Below, in pieces: positions 7,779 to 15,759 of a stretch of DNA of 64,000 bases (within the stretch, counting starts at the first letter, position 1; every line of letters begins with the position of its first letter). Position numbers and translations under genes: made by a program. Below the pieces are notes generated by a model that was not told the origin of the DNA, made no database searches, and saw only the letters and a program-made list of their open reading frames with translations. This DNA comes from Streptomyces sp. SM10 (GTDB lineage: Bacteria > Actinomycetota > Actinomycetes > Streptomycetales > Streptomycetaceae). The stretch spans positions 1 to 64,000 of the forward strand of contig NZ_NEUF01000108.1 in the NCBI RefSeq assembly GCF_002910915.1, given 5' to 3'.

Positions 7779-9368
7779 TTACTTGACGTTGACGCCCGTC
7801 CAGGCCGCGTCGACGGCCTCGAGTTCGGCGCTGTCGGCTCCGAACAGGTCGGTGGCCGCCTTCTCGGTCGCGACGCGCGCGCCCGCGTAGTCGGTGCTCG
7901 ACGTCATGTAGACGGAGAGCGCCTTGTACCAGATCTGGTAGGCCTTCTGGCGGCCGATGCCGGTGACCGTGGAGCCGTCGGAGGTCGGGGAGTCGTAGTC
8001 GACCCCGCCGATGGTCTTGGCACCGCTGCCCTCGGCCAGCAGGTAGAAGAAGTGGTTGGCGACGCCGGAGGAGTAGTGCACGTCGAGGTCGCCGACGCCG
8101 GCGTCCCAGTAGTCGGCCGAGCCGCCGTCCTTGCTCGGCTTGTCCATGTAGCGGAGCGGGGTGCCGTCGCCGTTGATGTCGATCTTCTCGCCGATGAGGT
8201 AGTCACCGGGGTCGGTGGTGTTGTCGGCGAAGAACTCGACGGAGGTCCCGAATATGTCGCTGGTCGCCTCGTTCAGCCCGCCGGACTCACCCGCGTAGTC
8301 GAGGTTGGCGGTGGCCGCGGTGAGGCCGTGGCTCATCTCGTGGCCCGCGACGTCGATGGCGGTGAGTGCGCTCCTGTCGTCGGCACCGTCGCCGTAGGTC
8401 ATGCAGAAGCAGCTGTCGTCCCAGAAGGCGTTGACGTAGCCGGTACCGAAGTGGACGCGGGAGTAGGCGGCGCGGCCGTCCCCGGCTATGCCGTCGCGGC
8501 CCAGCTCGGACTTGTAGAAGTCCCAGGTCGTCGCCGCGCCGTAGTGGGCGTCGACCGCGGCGGTCTGGCGGTCGTCGCCGGTGCCGTCGCCCCAGGTGTC
8601 GTCGGCGTCGGCGAGGAGGGTGCCGGTGCCGGTCTGGCCCTGGTTCAGGTCGTAGGTCCTGTGTCCGCCACGGTCGCCGTCGGTCAGCTCGAAGCCCGAA
8701 CCGCCCTTGGTGGTCGACAGCGTGACCTCTCCGCTGTACTGGCTGTTCCCGGTGCCCGTCTCCACGGCCTCGAAGCTGTGCAGCCGCTTGCCGGTCGTGG
8801 CGTCCGTGATGATGTGCAGCTTGCTGGGCGTGCCGTCCTTCTGGGCACCGGACTTGACGGTCTCGAAGGCGAGGGCGGGCTTCCCGCTGCCCGCCCAGAC
8901 GACCGTGCGGGCGCTCGCGGCGGCCTTCAGCCTCGGCTGGGTCGACGGTACGGCGATGCGTGCGCCGGTGGCCTTGTCCACGCCCTTGGACGTGCCGTCG
9001 GCGGCGGTGTGGGTGACGAGGTCACCGCCGAGGACGGGGAGCCCCGCGTAGGTGCGCTCGTAGCGGGTGTGCACGGTGCCGTGGGCGTCCGTGACGACGT
9101 CACGGACGATCAGCTTCTCCTTGCCGCCCAGCCCGAGGGACTCGGCGGCGGCCGGGGCGTGCGCCTGGGCGGCCCGCAGCGCGGTGGTGCGGACGGCCGC
9201 GGTGTTCACGCCGAGAGCGGTGGCTCCGGCGGTGGAGCGGGAGGAAGAGGCGGTGCCGTCGGCGGTGTGGGGTCCCGCCGTGGCCGTACCGGTCTGGACG
9301 CCTACGACGACCATCGCGGCAACTGCGGTCAGGGCAGCGGCGCGACGGGTGTTCATGTGGGGGGTCAT
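7779..9368 (-). CDS. Secreted M4-family (thermolysin-like) metalloprotease
   Basis: This is a 529-residue secreted zinc endopeptidase. A signal peptide covers about residues 1-32 (ending near TGTATA), followed by an FTP/propeptide region to about residue 210. The catalytic domain carries the zinc motif HEMSH at about 341-345, with the third ligand Glu in GGLNEATSDIFG about 20 residues later. The C-terminal helical M4 domain includes ANHFFYLLAEGSG and ends at WTGVNVK. The ATG at 9368 is preceded by GGAGAAGG. It probably feeds the cell amino acids from extracellular protein. It is monocistronic, convergent with nothing and followed by the DUF6571 promoter region. Confidence 0.94.
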   Translation of the reverse strand: MTPHMNTRRAAALTAVAAMVVVGVQTGTATAGPHTADGTASSSRSTAGATALGVNTAAVRTTALRAAQAHAPAAAESLGLGGKEKLIVRDVVTDAHGTVHTRYERTYAGLPVLGGDLVTHTAADGTSKGVDKATGARIAVPSTQPRLKAAASARTVVWAGSGKPALAFETVKSGAQKDGTPSKLHIITDATTGKRLHSFEAVETGTGNSQYSGEVTLSTTKGGSGFELTDGDRGGHRTYDLNQGQTGTGTLLADADDTWGDGTGDDRQTAAVDAHYGAATTWDFYKSELGRDGIAGDGRAAYSRVHFGTGYVNAFWDDSCFCMTYGDGADDRSALTAIDVAGHEMSHGLTAATANLDYAGESGGLNEATSDIFGTSVEFFADNTTDPGDYLIGEKIDINGDGTPLRYMDKPSKDGGSADYWDAGVGDLDVHYSSGVANHFFYLLAEGSGAKTIGGVDYDSPTSDGSTVTGIGRQKAYQIWYKALSVYMTSSTDYAGARVATEKAATDLFGADSAELEAVDAAWTGVNVK

Positions 9369-9574
9369 GCCTTCTCCGTTGCTCGTTCCTGTGGGGGTTA
9401 CGAGCGGAGAGAGTGCCACCGAATGATCGAGTTTGACTGGACCCCGACAATTACCTCACAAGTTCTTGACCAGTTCTTGTCCGGCTGAGGTGTGCCCGTG
9501 TCCGCTATCTGACGCGCGCGGGGCGGTTCGGGGGCGCGAGGCGGACGAGGGCGGGGAGGCCGGTACGGACGCGC

Positions 9575-9612
9575 GGGAGCCCCCGGCCGACCGGAGTCGG
9601 ACGGGGGCTCCC
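9575..9612 (-). terminator. Terminator after terD
   Basis: GGGAGCCCCCG (9575-9585) pairs perfectly with CGGGGGCTCCC (9602-9612), leaving a 16-nt loop, 18 bp beyond the terD stop. Confidence 0.65.
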
Positions 9613-9629
9613 GTGGGAAAGCCGGGACG

Positions 9630-10205
9630 TCAGAGGTTGACGCCGAAGTCCTGGGCGATGCCGCGCAGGCCCGAGGCGTAGCCCTGGCCGACCGCGCGGA
9701 ACTTCCACTCGGCGCCGTTGCGGTAGAGCTCGCCGAAGACCATGGCGGTCTCGGTGGCGGCGTCCTCGCTCAGGTCGTAGCGGGCGATCTCGGTGCCGCC
9801 GGCCTGGTTGATGATGCGGATGAAGGCGTTCCGCACCTGGCCGAAGTTCTGGCTGCGCGCCTCGGCGTCGTAGATGGAGACCGGGAAGACGATCTTGTCG
9901 ATGTCCGCCGGGAGGCCCGCGAGGTTGACGTTGATCTGCTCGTCGTCGCCCTCGCCCTGGCCGGTGACGTTGTCACCGGTGTGGACGATGGTCTGGTCCG
10001 GCGTCGCCTTGTTGTTGAAGAAGACGAAGTGGCCGTCGGAGTAGACCTTGCCGGCGTTGTTGACCGCGATCGCCGAGGCGTCGAGGTCGAAGTCGGTACC
10101 GGTGGTGGTGCGGACGTCCCAGCCGAGGCCGACCGTGACGGCGGTCAGGCCCGGGGCCTCCTTGGTGAGCGAGACGTTGCCGCCCTTGGACAGGCTTACA
10201 GCCAT
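9630..10205 (-). CDS. terD: TerD-family stress/tellurium-resistance protein
   Basis: This 191-residue protein has the standard length and full-length domain of TerD, a cytoplasmic Ca2+-binding protein associated with tellurite and other stresses. Diagnostic segments are [20 protein letters not shown] at the start, [21 protein letters not shown] with the metal-binding aspartates at about 37-42, [21 protein letters not shown] and the ending [13 protein letters not shown] strong ribosome-binding site (AAAGGGAC) precedes the ATG at 10205. It is monocistronic with a clear terminator. Streptomyces genomes carry several TerD paralogues linked to Ca2+ and differentiation. Which one this is cannot be said from the sequence. 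Confidence 0.95.
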   Translation of the reverse strand: MAVSLSKGGNVSLTKEAPGLTAVTVGLGWDVRTTTGTDFDLDASAIAVNNAGKVYSDGHFVFFNNKATPDQTIVHTGDNVTGQGEGDDEQINVNLAGLPADIDKIVFPVSIYDAEARSQNFGQVRNAFIRIINQAGGTEIARYDLSEDAATETAMVFGELYRNGAEWKFRAVGQGYASGLRGIAQDFGVNL

Positions 10206-10377
10206 GGGAAGTCCCTTTCCTCGTCGTGTGCGGGCTTCGTGCCATCACGAAAGCTACCGTCACCCGTCCTAACGCAGACAAGAGACCACGAGGTTCCTGC
10301 TCGCTTTACTTTCTTTGCCGAACTTCTGGCCGAACGCTCGCAAAACAAGGTGACGAACCGGCCGCGCGCCAGGGAAC

Positions 10378-10812
10378 ATGGGTGTCATGTCCGGGCCCTA
10401 TGTCATCCGCGGTTCGGTCTCCCTGCCGGAGGCCGAACTCATGTGGCGTTTCTCGAGGTCCTCGGGGCCCGGCGGGCAGCACGTCAACACCAGCGACTCC
10501 CAGGTCGAGCTCCGCTTCGACCTCGCGGCGACCGACTCCCTGCCCGAGGTGTGGAAGGCCCGGGCCCTCGAACGGCTGGCGGGCCGGCTGGTCGGCGGAG
10601 TGGTGTCCGTACGCGCGTCGGAGCACCGCTCCCAGTGGCGCAACCGGGAGACGGCCGCCGTGCGGCTCGCCGCCCTGCTGGCGGAGGCCACGGCGCCGCC
10701 GCCCAAGCCCCGCCTCAAGAAAAAGATTCCGCGCGGCATCAACGAGCGGCGCCTGCGCGAGAAGAAGCAGCGCGGCGACACGAAGCGCGGACGCTCGGGC
10801 CGCGACTGGTAG
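10378..10812 (+). CDS. arfB: Alternative ribosome-rescue factor ArfB (peptidyl-tRNA hydrolase)
   Basis: This 144-residue protein releases peptides from stalled, non-stop ribosomes by hydrolysing peptidyl-tRNA. The release-factor catalytic loop SSGPGGQHVN is present, with GGQ at about residues 32-34. A basic C-terminal tail, rich in Lys and Arg from about residue 110 (KPRLKKKIPRG...RRLREKKQRGD), is the part known to enter the empty mRNA channel. The length agrees with ArfB/YaeJ and excludes a full RF1 or RF2. The start may be the ATG at 10378 or, with better spacing from AGGGA, the ATG at 10387. It stands alone between divergent terD and a convergent flavin reductase gene. Confidence 0.93.
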   Translation: MGVMSGPYVIRGSVSLPEAELMWRFSRSSGPGGQHVNTSDSQVELRFDLAATDSLPEVWKARALERLAGRLVGGVVSVRASEHRSQWRNRETAAVRLAALLAEATAPPPKPRLKKKIPRGINERRLREKKQRGDTKRGRSGRDW

Positions 10813-10911
10813 AGGCGGGCGTCTGCCCCCTTACCCGCCTGCCCCGCCCGCCTGACCCCGTGCCGGCTTGTGCGGCGCCACCCTCCGGGACGCGGGCAGG
10901 CGCCCCGCGGG

Positions 10912-11484
10912 TCAGCCCAGCTGCCGGTAACGGCCCTTGAAGTACGTCAGCGGCTCGTCGTCCCCGCTCGGGAGCGACGCCGCCAGCACCCGGCCGATCA
11001 CCAGCGTGTGGTCACCGGCCAGGACGCGCTGCTCGGTCCGGCACTCCAGGGTGGCCAGGGCGCCGTCCACCAGGGGCGCCCCCGTGATCTCGCCGCGTAT
11101 GTGCGGAATGTCCTCGAACAGCAGCCGGTCGCTGATCCGGCCCTTCATGGCGAACCGCCCGGCGATGTGCCGCTGGCTCCCGGTCAGCACCGACACGGCC
11201 CACAGGGGCTGTTCGGCGAGCAGGTCGTCCATCCGCGAGTCGTTGCGCAGGCTCACCATGACCAGCGGCGGGTCCAGCGAGACCGACATGAAGGCGGTCG
11301 CCGTCATCCCCGCGTCCTCGCCCCGGCCGTGCTCGTCGAGCGGTGGCTCCTGGGCGGTGATCAGCACCACGCCCGCCGCCAGTCGGGACAGGGCGGCGCG
11401 GAATTCGTCGTTGCTCACCCCTTCAGCATGGGGGACGGCTTCGGGGCGCGGGGCGGGGGGAGTCTTCTGCAGCACACCGGGCAC
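10912..11484 (-). CDS. Flavin reductase-like FMN-binding protein
   Basis: This protein of up to 190 residues has the split-barrel flavin reductase (HpaC/DIM6) fold. Hallmarks are RLAAGVVLITA at the start of the domain, GMTATAFMSVSLDPPLVMVSLRNDS (the FMN-binding strand and loop), FAVSVL-like WAVSVLTGSQ, and the C-terminal GDHTLVIGRVLAA...PLTYFKGRYRQLG. Such enzymes supply reduced FMN to a monooxygenase or reduce flavins generally. No partner oxygenase lies nearby. The start is uncertain: GTG at 11484 gives a 22-residue unconserved leader, while GTG at 11418 begins directly at SNDEFRAALS. It is transcribed away from cdgB. Confidence 0.88.
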   Translation of the reverse strand: MPGVLQKTPPAPRPEAVPHAEGVSNDEFRAALSRLAAGVVLITAQEPPLDEHGRGEDAGMTATAFMSVSLDPPLVMVSLRNDSRMDDLLAEQPLWAVSVLTGSQRHIAGRFAMKGRISDRLLFEDIPHIRGEITGAPLVDGALATLECRTEQRVLAGDHTLVIGRVLAASLPSGDDEPLTYFKGRYRQLG

Positions 11485-11623
11485 GCTAGTGCCGCAGGAC
11501 GCGCCGTCGCATCGGGCCAGGGGACCAGCCGGGTCCTAGGACCGGGGGACCAGGTGTCCGGATTTGCGTTCGGAAAACACCAGCAGTCCCTGAAGGTGTC
11601 CCGTACATCCTTTAGCACCCGTT

Positions 11624-11637
11624 GTGACTTGAGTCAC
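11624..11637. promoter_or_regulatory. Perfect palindrome upstream of cdgB
   Basis: GTGACTTGAGTCAC has two 6-bp arms and a 2-bp centre, 129 bp before the cdgB start. The TGAC/GTCA half-sites are like those of BldD but one base closer than in the BldD consensus. Confidence 0.4.
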
Positions 11638-11652
11638 AGAGAGCAATATTTG

Positions 11653-11667
11653 TTGACCCTGTGTACC
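11653..11667 (+). promoter_or_regulatory. Candidate BldD box upstream of cdgB
   Basis: TTGACCCTGTGTACC matches the published BldD consensus (nTnACnCWGnGTnAn) at every fixed position except one, about 100 bp upstream of cdgB. cdgB of S. coelicolor is an established BldD target, so the position agrees with known biology. Confidence 0.6.
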
Positions 11668-11765
11668 GGGTGCACAGCTCACTGTGATTCAGTGGCCGTG
11701 ACACTGGAACAAGTGCGTCGATAAGAAACCTGGAGTTGCTGTCGAGGTCTCAGGGAGTGCGAGCA

Positions 11766-13418
11766 ATGGAGGCCGAGTCGGAGCCGTACGTCCGCCTTGC
11801 GACGATGCGGCAGTTGCACCAGGCCGTCGCTGATCTCAATACGGCGCGGAGCCTGGCGGACACGCTGCAGTCCGTGGCCGACGGCATCGTCACCGGCCTC
11901 GGCTACGAACTGGGCTGCGTGAACCTCGTCCGCCCCGACGGCGATCTCGTCGTCGCCGCGTTCGCCGGCAACAGTGCGGCGGAATCCCTGATCACCGGCC
12001 GTGTCGGCTCCCGCGAGTCCTGGGGGCGCAGGCTGTCGATGGGTGAGGCCTGGGACGAGCTCCGGTTCATACCCCACACCGAGGGCTGGGTGCTCCTCGA
12101 CGACGACGTCCCCCAGTGGCACACCGAGGGCCCGGAGCCCCGCTTCGAGGACGAATGGCACCCCCTGGACCGCCTGTACGCCCCCATGTACGCCTCCGGC
12201 GGAGGTCTGGACCTCCTGGGTGTCATATCGGTCGACAGGCCGCGCAACGGCCGCCGCCCCGGCGCCTGGGGCCGTGAAGCCCTCCAGATGTACGCCTCCC
12301 AGGCGGCCATTGCGATCAGCAACGCTCGCCTCCGCGCAAACATGCAGCGCGCACTGGTCAGGCTCGAACGCGAACAGCAGGCGCTGCGGGCCAGCGAGGA
12401 ATCCTTCCGCCAGGCCTTCGAGTACGCCCCCAGCGGCATGGCGATCGCCGAGATGGGCGGCGACCAGCACGGCAGGCTGCTGCGCACCAACGACGCGCTC
12501 TGCCGGCTCCTGGGGCGCCCCGCCTCGGTCCTGCGCCGCTACTCCTTCGCCGACCTCGTCCACCCCGAGGACATCGGCACCCTGCTCCGCACCTCCGCCG
12601 AGGGAGGCAGGGCGGAGCTGCGGCTCGGGCGCAGGGACGGCACCTACCTATGGGTCTCGCTCCGCAACTCGGTCGTCGCCGACACCACCGACGGCCCGCG
12701 CTTCCTGCTCACCCATGTCGAGGACATCGAGGAGCGCAAGCGCAACGAGCTCAATCTCGCCCACCGCGCCTCGCACGACGCGCTCACCGGTCTGCCCAAC
12801 AGCGCCGAACTGCGCTCCCGGCTCAGCGCGCGCCTGTGTGAGAGGCCTCACTCGGTCACCTCCTCCGCCATCGAGGCGCTGGACGCGGCCTACGGGGACG
12901 TCGAGAGCGCGGTGCACGGCTACCGGGCGGACGTCTACGAGGCGGAGGTCGCGCCGGGGGTCGGCCCCTACGACCACCACGTGCACACCGTGGCGCCCGA
13001 CCCGGACCGCGACGACGGCACGAAGGGGCTGGCGGTGCTCTTCTGCGACCTCGACGGCTTCAAGTCCATCAACGACCGCTTCGGTCACCACGCGGGTGAC
13101 GCGGTTCTCATCGAGGTCGCCAGGCGGCTCACGACCTGCGTACGGGACGGTGACACGGTCGCGCGGCTCGGAGGTGACGAATTCGTCGTCCTCGCGGACG
13201 GCCTCGGGGCGGCAGATGCCGCAGATCTGGCCGTACGCTTGCGTAACGCCATCATTCCGCCCATCCGGGTGGACGGCCGGGCAGTCAGGGTCGGGGCGAG
13301 TTTCGGTATCGGCTGGGCCGAGTGCGGCATGACCGAGGAAGAGGTCCTGCACTCCGCCGACCAGCGGATGTACGTGGAGAAGCGGTCCCGTTCGAAGGTT
13401 CACCGCAGAGCCGGCTGA
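11766..13418 (+). CDS. cdgB: CdgB-type diguanylate cyclase (GAF-PAS-GGDEF)
   Basis: This 550-residue cytoplasmic enzyme should make cyclic di-GMP, which in Streptomyces holds BldD in its repressing dimer and delays sporulation. Domains in order: GAF (about 20-190), PAS with PAC (about 215-330, EESFRQAFEYAPSGMAIAEM to VEDIEERKR), then GGDEF. The intact GGDEF signature is at about 469-473 and an inhibitory I-site RDGD lies five residues before it, so product feedback is expected. Between LTGLPN and CDLDGFK there is an insert of about 60 acidic residues that ordinary GGDEF domains lack. The ATG at 11766 has AGGGAG upstream; the in-frame TTG 30 bases earlier is less likely. A BldD-like box precedes it. 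Confidence 0.92.
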   Translation: MEAESEPYVRLATMRQLHQAVADLNTARSLADTLQSVADGIVTGLGYELGCVNLVRPDGDLVVAAFAGNSAAESLITGRVGSRESWGRRLSMGEAWDELRFIPHTEGWVLLDDDVPQWHTEGPEPRFEDEWHPLDRLYAPMYASGGGLDLLGVISVDRPRNGRRPGAWGREALQMYASQAAIAISNARLRANMQRALVRLEREQQALRASEESFRQAFEYAPSGMAIAEMGGDQHGRLLRTNDALCRLLGRPASVLRRYSFADLVHPEDIGTLLRTSAEGGRAELRLGRRDGTYLWVSLRNSVVADTTDGPRFLLTHVEDIEERKRNELNLAHRASHDALTGLPNSAELRSRLSARLCERPHSVTSSAIEALDAAYGDVESAVHGYRADVYEAEVAPGVGPYDHHVHTVAPDPDRDDGTKGLAVLFCDLDGFKSINDRFGHHAGDAVLIEVARRLTTCVRDGDTVARLGGDEFVVLADGLGAADAADLAVRLRNAIIPPIRVDGRAVRVGASFGIGWAECGMTEEEVLHSADQRMYVEKRSRSKVHRRAG

Positions 13419-13550
13419 CGTTCACGCCCTGGCTGTCCCCGTACCCCGCCCGGTTTTCCGGGGGGCCGAGGGCAATTCGACGCGTGCTCCGTTCGGGGTA
13501 GGCTCGGCCGGTCGGCGACGGCTGGCGACATGGTGAGGAGTGACCCAGGG

Positions 13551-14576
13551 ATGACGGCCGGAAACAACGGCGCGAGCAAGCCCGAGGACGACGATCCGTT
13601 CGGCTATCTGTACGCGGACGGGCAGGCGGCAGGCGCACAGCCGCCCGGGCAGGGTGGCTACGGCTACCCCGGTCCGGCCGCGCAGCCCGGTGTGCCCAGA
13701 ACGTCGTACAACCAGGTGCGGACGGTCGGTGAGCGCCAGTACGGGCAGGTCCCGCCGCAGGGGACGTACGGCCAGCAGGCTCCGCCGCCGTACGGCCAGC
13801 AGAACCAGCAGTACGGCCAGAACCAGCAGCAGTACGGGCAGCCGAACGCGCAGTACGCGGCGCCGGAGACCTACCCCGGCGGTGCGCCCACCGCGCAGTC
13901 CGGGTCCGTGGGGTACGGCGGCGGCAGGGGTTCCGGTTCGGGCCCGGGCCGTGGCGGACCCAACACCAAGGCGCTGCTCATCGCGGCGGTCGCCGTGGTC
14001 GCGGTCGTGCTCATCGGCATCGGTGCCGCGCTCATGACGGGTGACGACAGTGACGGCAAGAAGGACGAGGCCGGTTCGTCGGCGGGGCCTGCCGACGAGG
14101 TCCAGGAGTCCCCGAAGCCGGAGAAGTCCGACAAGCCGTCCCAGAAGCCGGTCGATCTGCCCGAGCAGGACGCGGCGACGCTGTCGCTCGGGGGCACGGC
14201 CTCGCTGGACAACACCGTCAAGGGCGCCAAGAGCGCGAACGGCCAGTACATCAGCCTCAACGAGGTCGGCCGGTCGGCCACCTGGACGGTCGACGTGCCC
14301 GAGAGCGGCGACTACACGCTGTTCGTGACGTACGGCGTGCCGGGCAAGGACGCCAAGACGTCCCTGACCGTCAACGACGGGGACCCACGGTCCATCAACA
14401 TGAAGAACTTCGCGCAGGCCGCGGAGGGTGACCTGGAGAAGGGCTGGACCAAGACGTATGCCTGGGTCCACCTGAAGAAGGGGGCGAACTCGCTGATGCT
14501 CTCGTGCAACGAGGGCGACTCCTGCGACGCCAACCTCGACCAGCTGTCGCTGAAGTCGGGTCAGGTCAAGGACTGA
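13551..14576 (+). CDS. Membrane-anchored protein with carbohydrate-binding-like outer domain
   Basis: The protein has 341 residues from the ATG at 13551. Residues 1-135 are cytoplasmic and low complexity, with repeated PPYGQQNQQYGQ-type units rich in Gln, Tyr, Gly and Pro. A single membrane segment at about 145-167 (ALLIAAVAVVAVVLIGIGAAL) is followed by an acidic/Pro-Lys linker (ESPKPEKSDKPSQKP). The external domain (about 210-341) has the look of a CBM6/CBM35-type beta-sandwich (TWTVDVPESGDYTLFVTYGVPG, YAWVHLKKGANSLMLSC) and could bind wall or host polysaccharide. It is monocistronic and lies directly after cdgB with about 130 bp between. No enzymatic motif is seen. Confidence 0.8.
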   Translation: MTAGNNGASKPEDDDPFGYLYADGQAAGAQPPGQGGYGYPGPAAQPGVPRTSYNQVRTVGERQYGQVPPQGTYGQQAPPPYGQQNQQYGQNQQQYGQPNAQYAAPETYPGGAPTAQSGSVGYGGGRGSGSGPGRGGPNTKALLIAAVAVVAVVLIGIGAALMTGDDSDGKKDEAGSSAGPADEVQESPKPEKSDKPSQKPVDLPEQDAATLSLGGTASLDNTVKGAKSANGQYISLNEVGRSATWTVDVPESGDYTLFVTYGVPGKDAKTSLTVNDGDPRSINMKNFAQAAEGDLEKGWTKTYAWVHLKKGANSLMLSCNEGDSCDANLDQLSLKSGQVKD

Positions 14577-14664
14577 CGAGCGCCCAGCGGTTCTCCACCG
14601 TCGTCCCGGTCATCGCGTGCAGCGAGCCGGGACGCGGTGTTTTCCGGGGGGCCTCGCCGTCACA

Positions 14665-15597
14665 TCAGGCGGCCGACGCGTGCTCCTCGACGGTGACCCG
14701 GTCCAGCAGGTCCTCGTAGGCCGCGCGGTCGAACTCGCCTGCCGCCGGGGCCAGTACGGTCGCCGTCGAGAGGGCCACCGCGCGCGTCAGCCGGTCCTGC
14801 CAGCCCAGCCCCTCGGCGAGGGCGGAGAGCAGCCCGGCCACGGCGGAGTCGCCCGCACCCGTCGGGTTTCCGCGTACGGCCGACGGCGGTGCGGCCCGGA
14901 AGGTGCCGTCGGGGGTGACGGCGAGGAGCCCGTCGGCGCCGAGCGAGGCGACGACGCTGCGCGCGCCCCGGCGGCGGGCGTCGCAGGTGGCGCGCAGCGG
15001 TTCGCGGGCCCCGGTGAGCTGGGCGAGCTCGTCGGCGTTCGGCTTGACGAGGTCGGGGCGGGCGGCGATGCCGCGGCGCAGGGGCTCGCCGCCGGTGTCC
15101 AGGAGCACGGGCACGCCGGCCGAGCGGGCGAGCCGTACGAGCTCGGCGTACGCGCCGACGTGGATGCCTGGCGGCAGGCTGCCGCAGAGGGCGACGGCCT
15201 CCGCCTCCGGGAGCAGTTCCCGGAACGTCCCCAGGAAGGCCGCCCACTCACCGGCGTCTATGTGCGGGCCCGGCTCGTTGAGCTGGGTGGTGTCGCCGGT
15301 GGAGCGGTCGACGACGGCGAGGGTGCGGCGGGTGTTCCCCGCGACGGTGACGAGGGCGTCGGCGGGGCCCTGGGGGAGCGCGCCGAGGAGTTCGCGCAGG
15401 ACGGCGCCCGTGGAGCCGCCCGCGAAGCCGGTGACCACGGTGGTGTGGCCGAGCGCGGAGAGCACCCGGGCCACGTTGACGCCCTTGCCGCCGGGGCGTT
15501 CGGTCACCTCGGTGACGCGGTGGCTGCCGTGCGGGACGAGCGCGGGCACGGCGTACGTCAGGTCGAGTGCGGTGTTCAGCGTGACGGTCAGAATCAC
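14665..15597 (-). CDS. PfkB-family sugar kinase (1-phosphofructokinase/tagatose-6-P kinase type)
   Basis: This 310-residue kinase is of the ribokinase/PfkB fold, in the hexose-phosphate subgroup that contains 1-phosphofructokinase and tagatose-6-phosphate kinase. It shows the N-terminal VTLNTALDLTY, the PGGKGVNVARVLSALG substrate loop, and the C-terminal GNPTGAGDSAVAGLLSAL signature with the catalytic Asp near residue 255. It lies beside nagA and nagK, so a role in metabolising GlcNAc- or galactosamine-derived hexose phosphates (for example tagatose-6-phosphate) is plausible, but the substrate is not fixed by sequence. A hairpin after nagA separates the two, so it may use its own promoter at about 15600-15670. 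Confidence 0.88.
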   Translation of the reverse strand: MILTVTLNTALDLTYAVPALVPHGSHRVTEVTERPGGKGVNVARVLSALGHTTVVTGFAGGSTGAVLRELLGALPQGPADALVTVAGNTRRTLAVVDRSTGDTTQLNEPGPHIDAGEWAAFLGTFRELLPEAEAVALCGSLPPGIHVGAYAELVRLARSAGVPVLLDTGGEPLRRGIAARPDLVKPNADELAQLTGAREPLRATCDARRRGARSVVASLGADGLLAVTPDGTFRAAPPSAVRGNPTGAGDSAVAGLLSALAEGLGWQDRLTRAVALSTATVLAPAAGEFDRAAYEDLLDRVTVEEHASAA

Positions 15598-15675
15598 CTG
15601 TACCGGCCCCCGGTTCCTTCGTCGTCCGTTCCCGTGCGCCGTCTCCCCGCGGCGCCGTCCTCGGTGATCATGCCA

Positions 15676-15721
15676 AAGAGGCGGCGGTCGTCCCAGGTTC
15701 CCGGGACAACCGCCGTCTCTT
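15676..15721 (-). terminator. Terminator after nagA
   Basis: A long hairpin with arms of about 19 nt (AAGAGGCGGCGGTCGTCCC against GGGACAACCGCCGTCTCTT, two mismatches) lies about 40 bp beyond the nagA stop and before the PfkB kinase gene. Confidence 0.7.
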
Positions 15722-15759
15722 CGTTACGTGTTCAACCGGGCGTCGCCCGGGAGGTGTCG

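Noticed and set aside
5101..7890. 929-residue open frame on the plus strand
   Set aside because: It is the antisense shadow of the DUF6571 operon. It has Val/Gly/Arg-rich composition with no recognisable domain, and the opposite strand has a clear operon with ribosome-binding sites.
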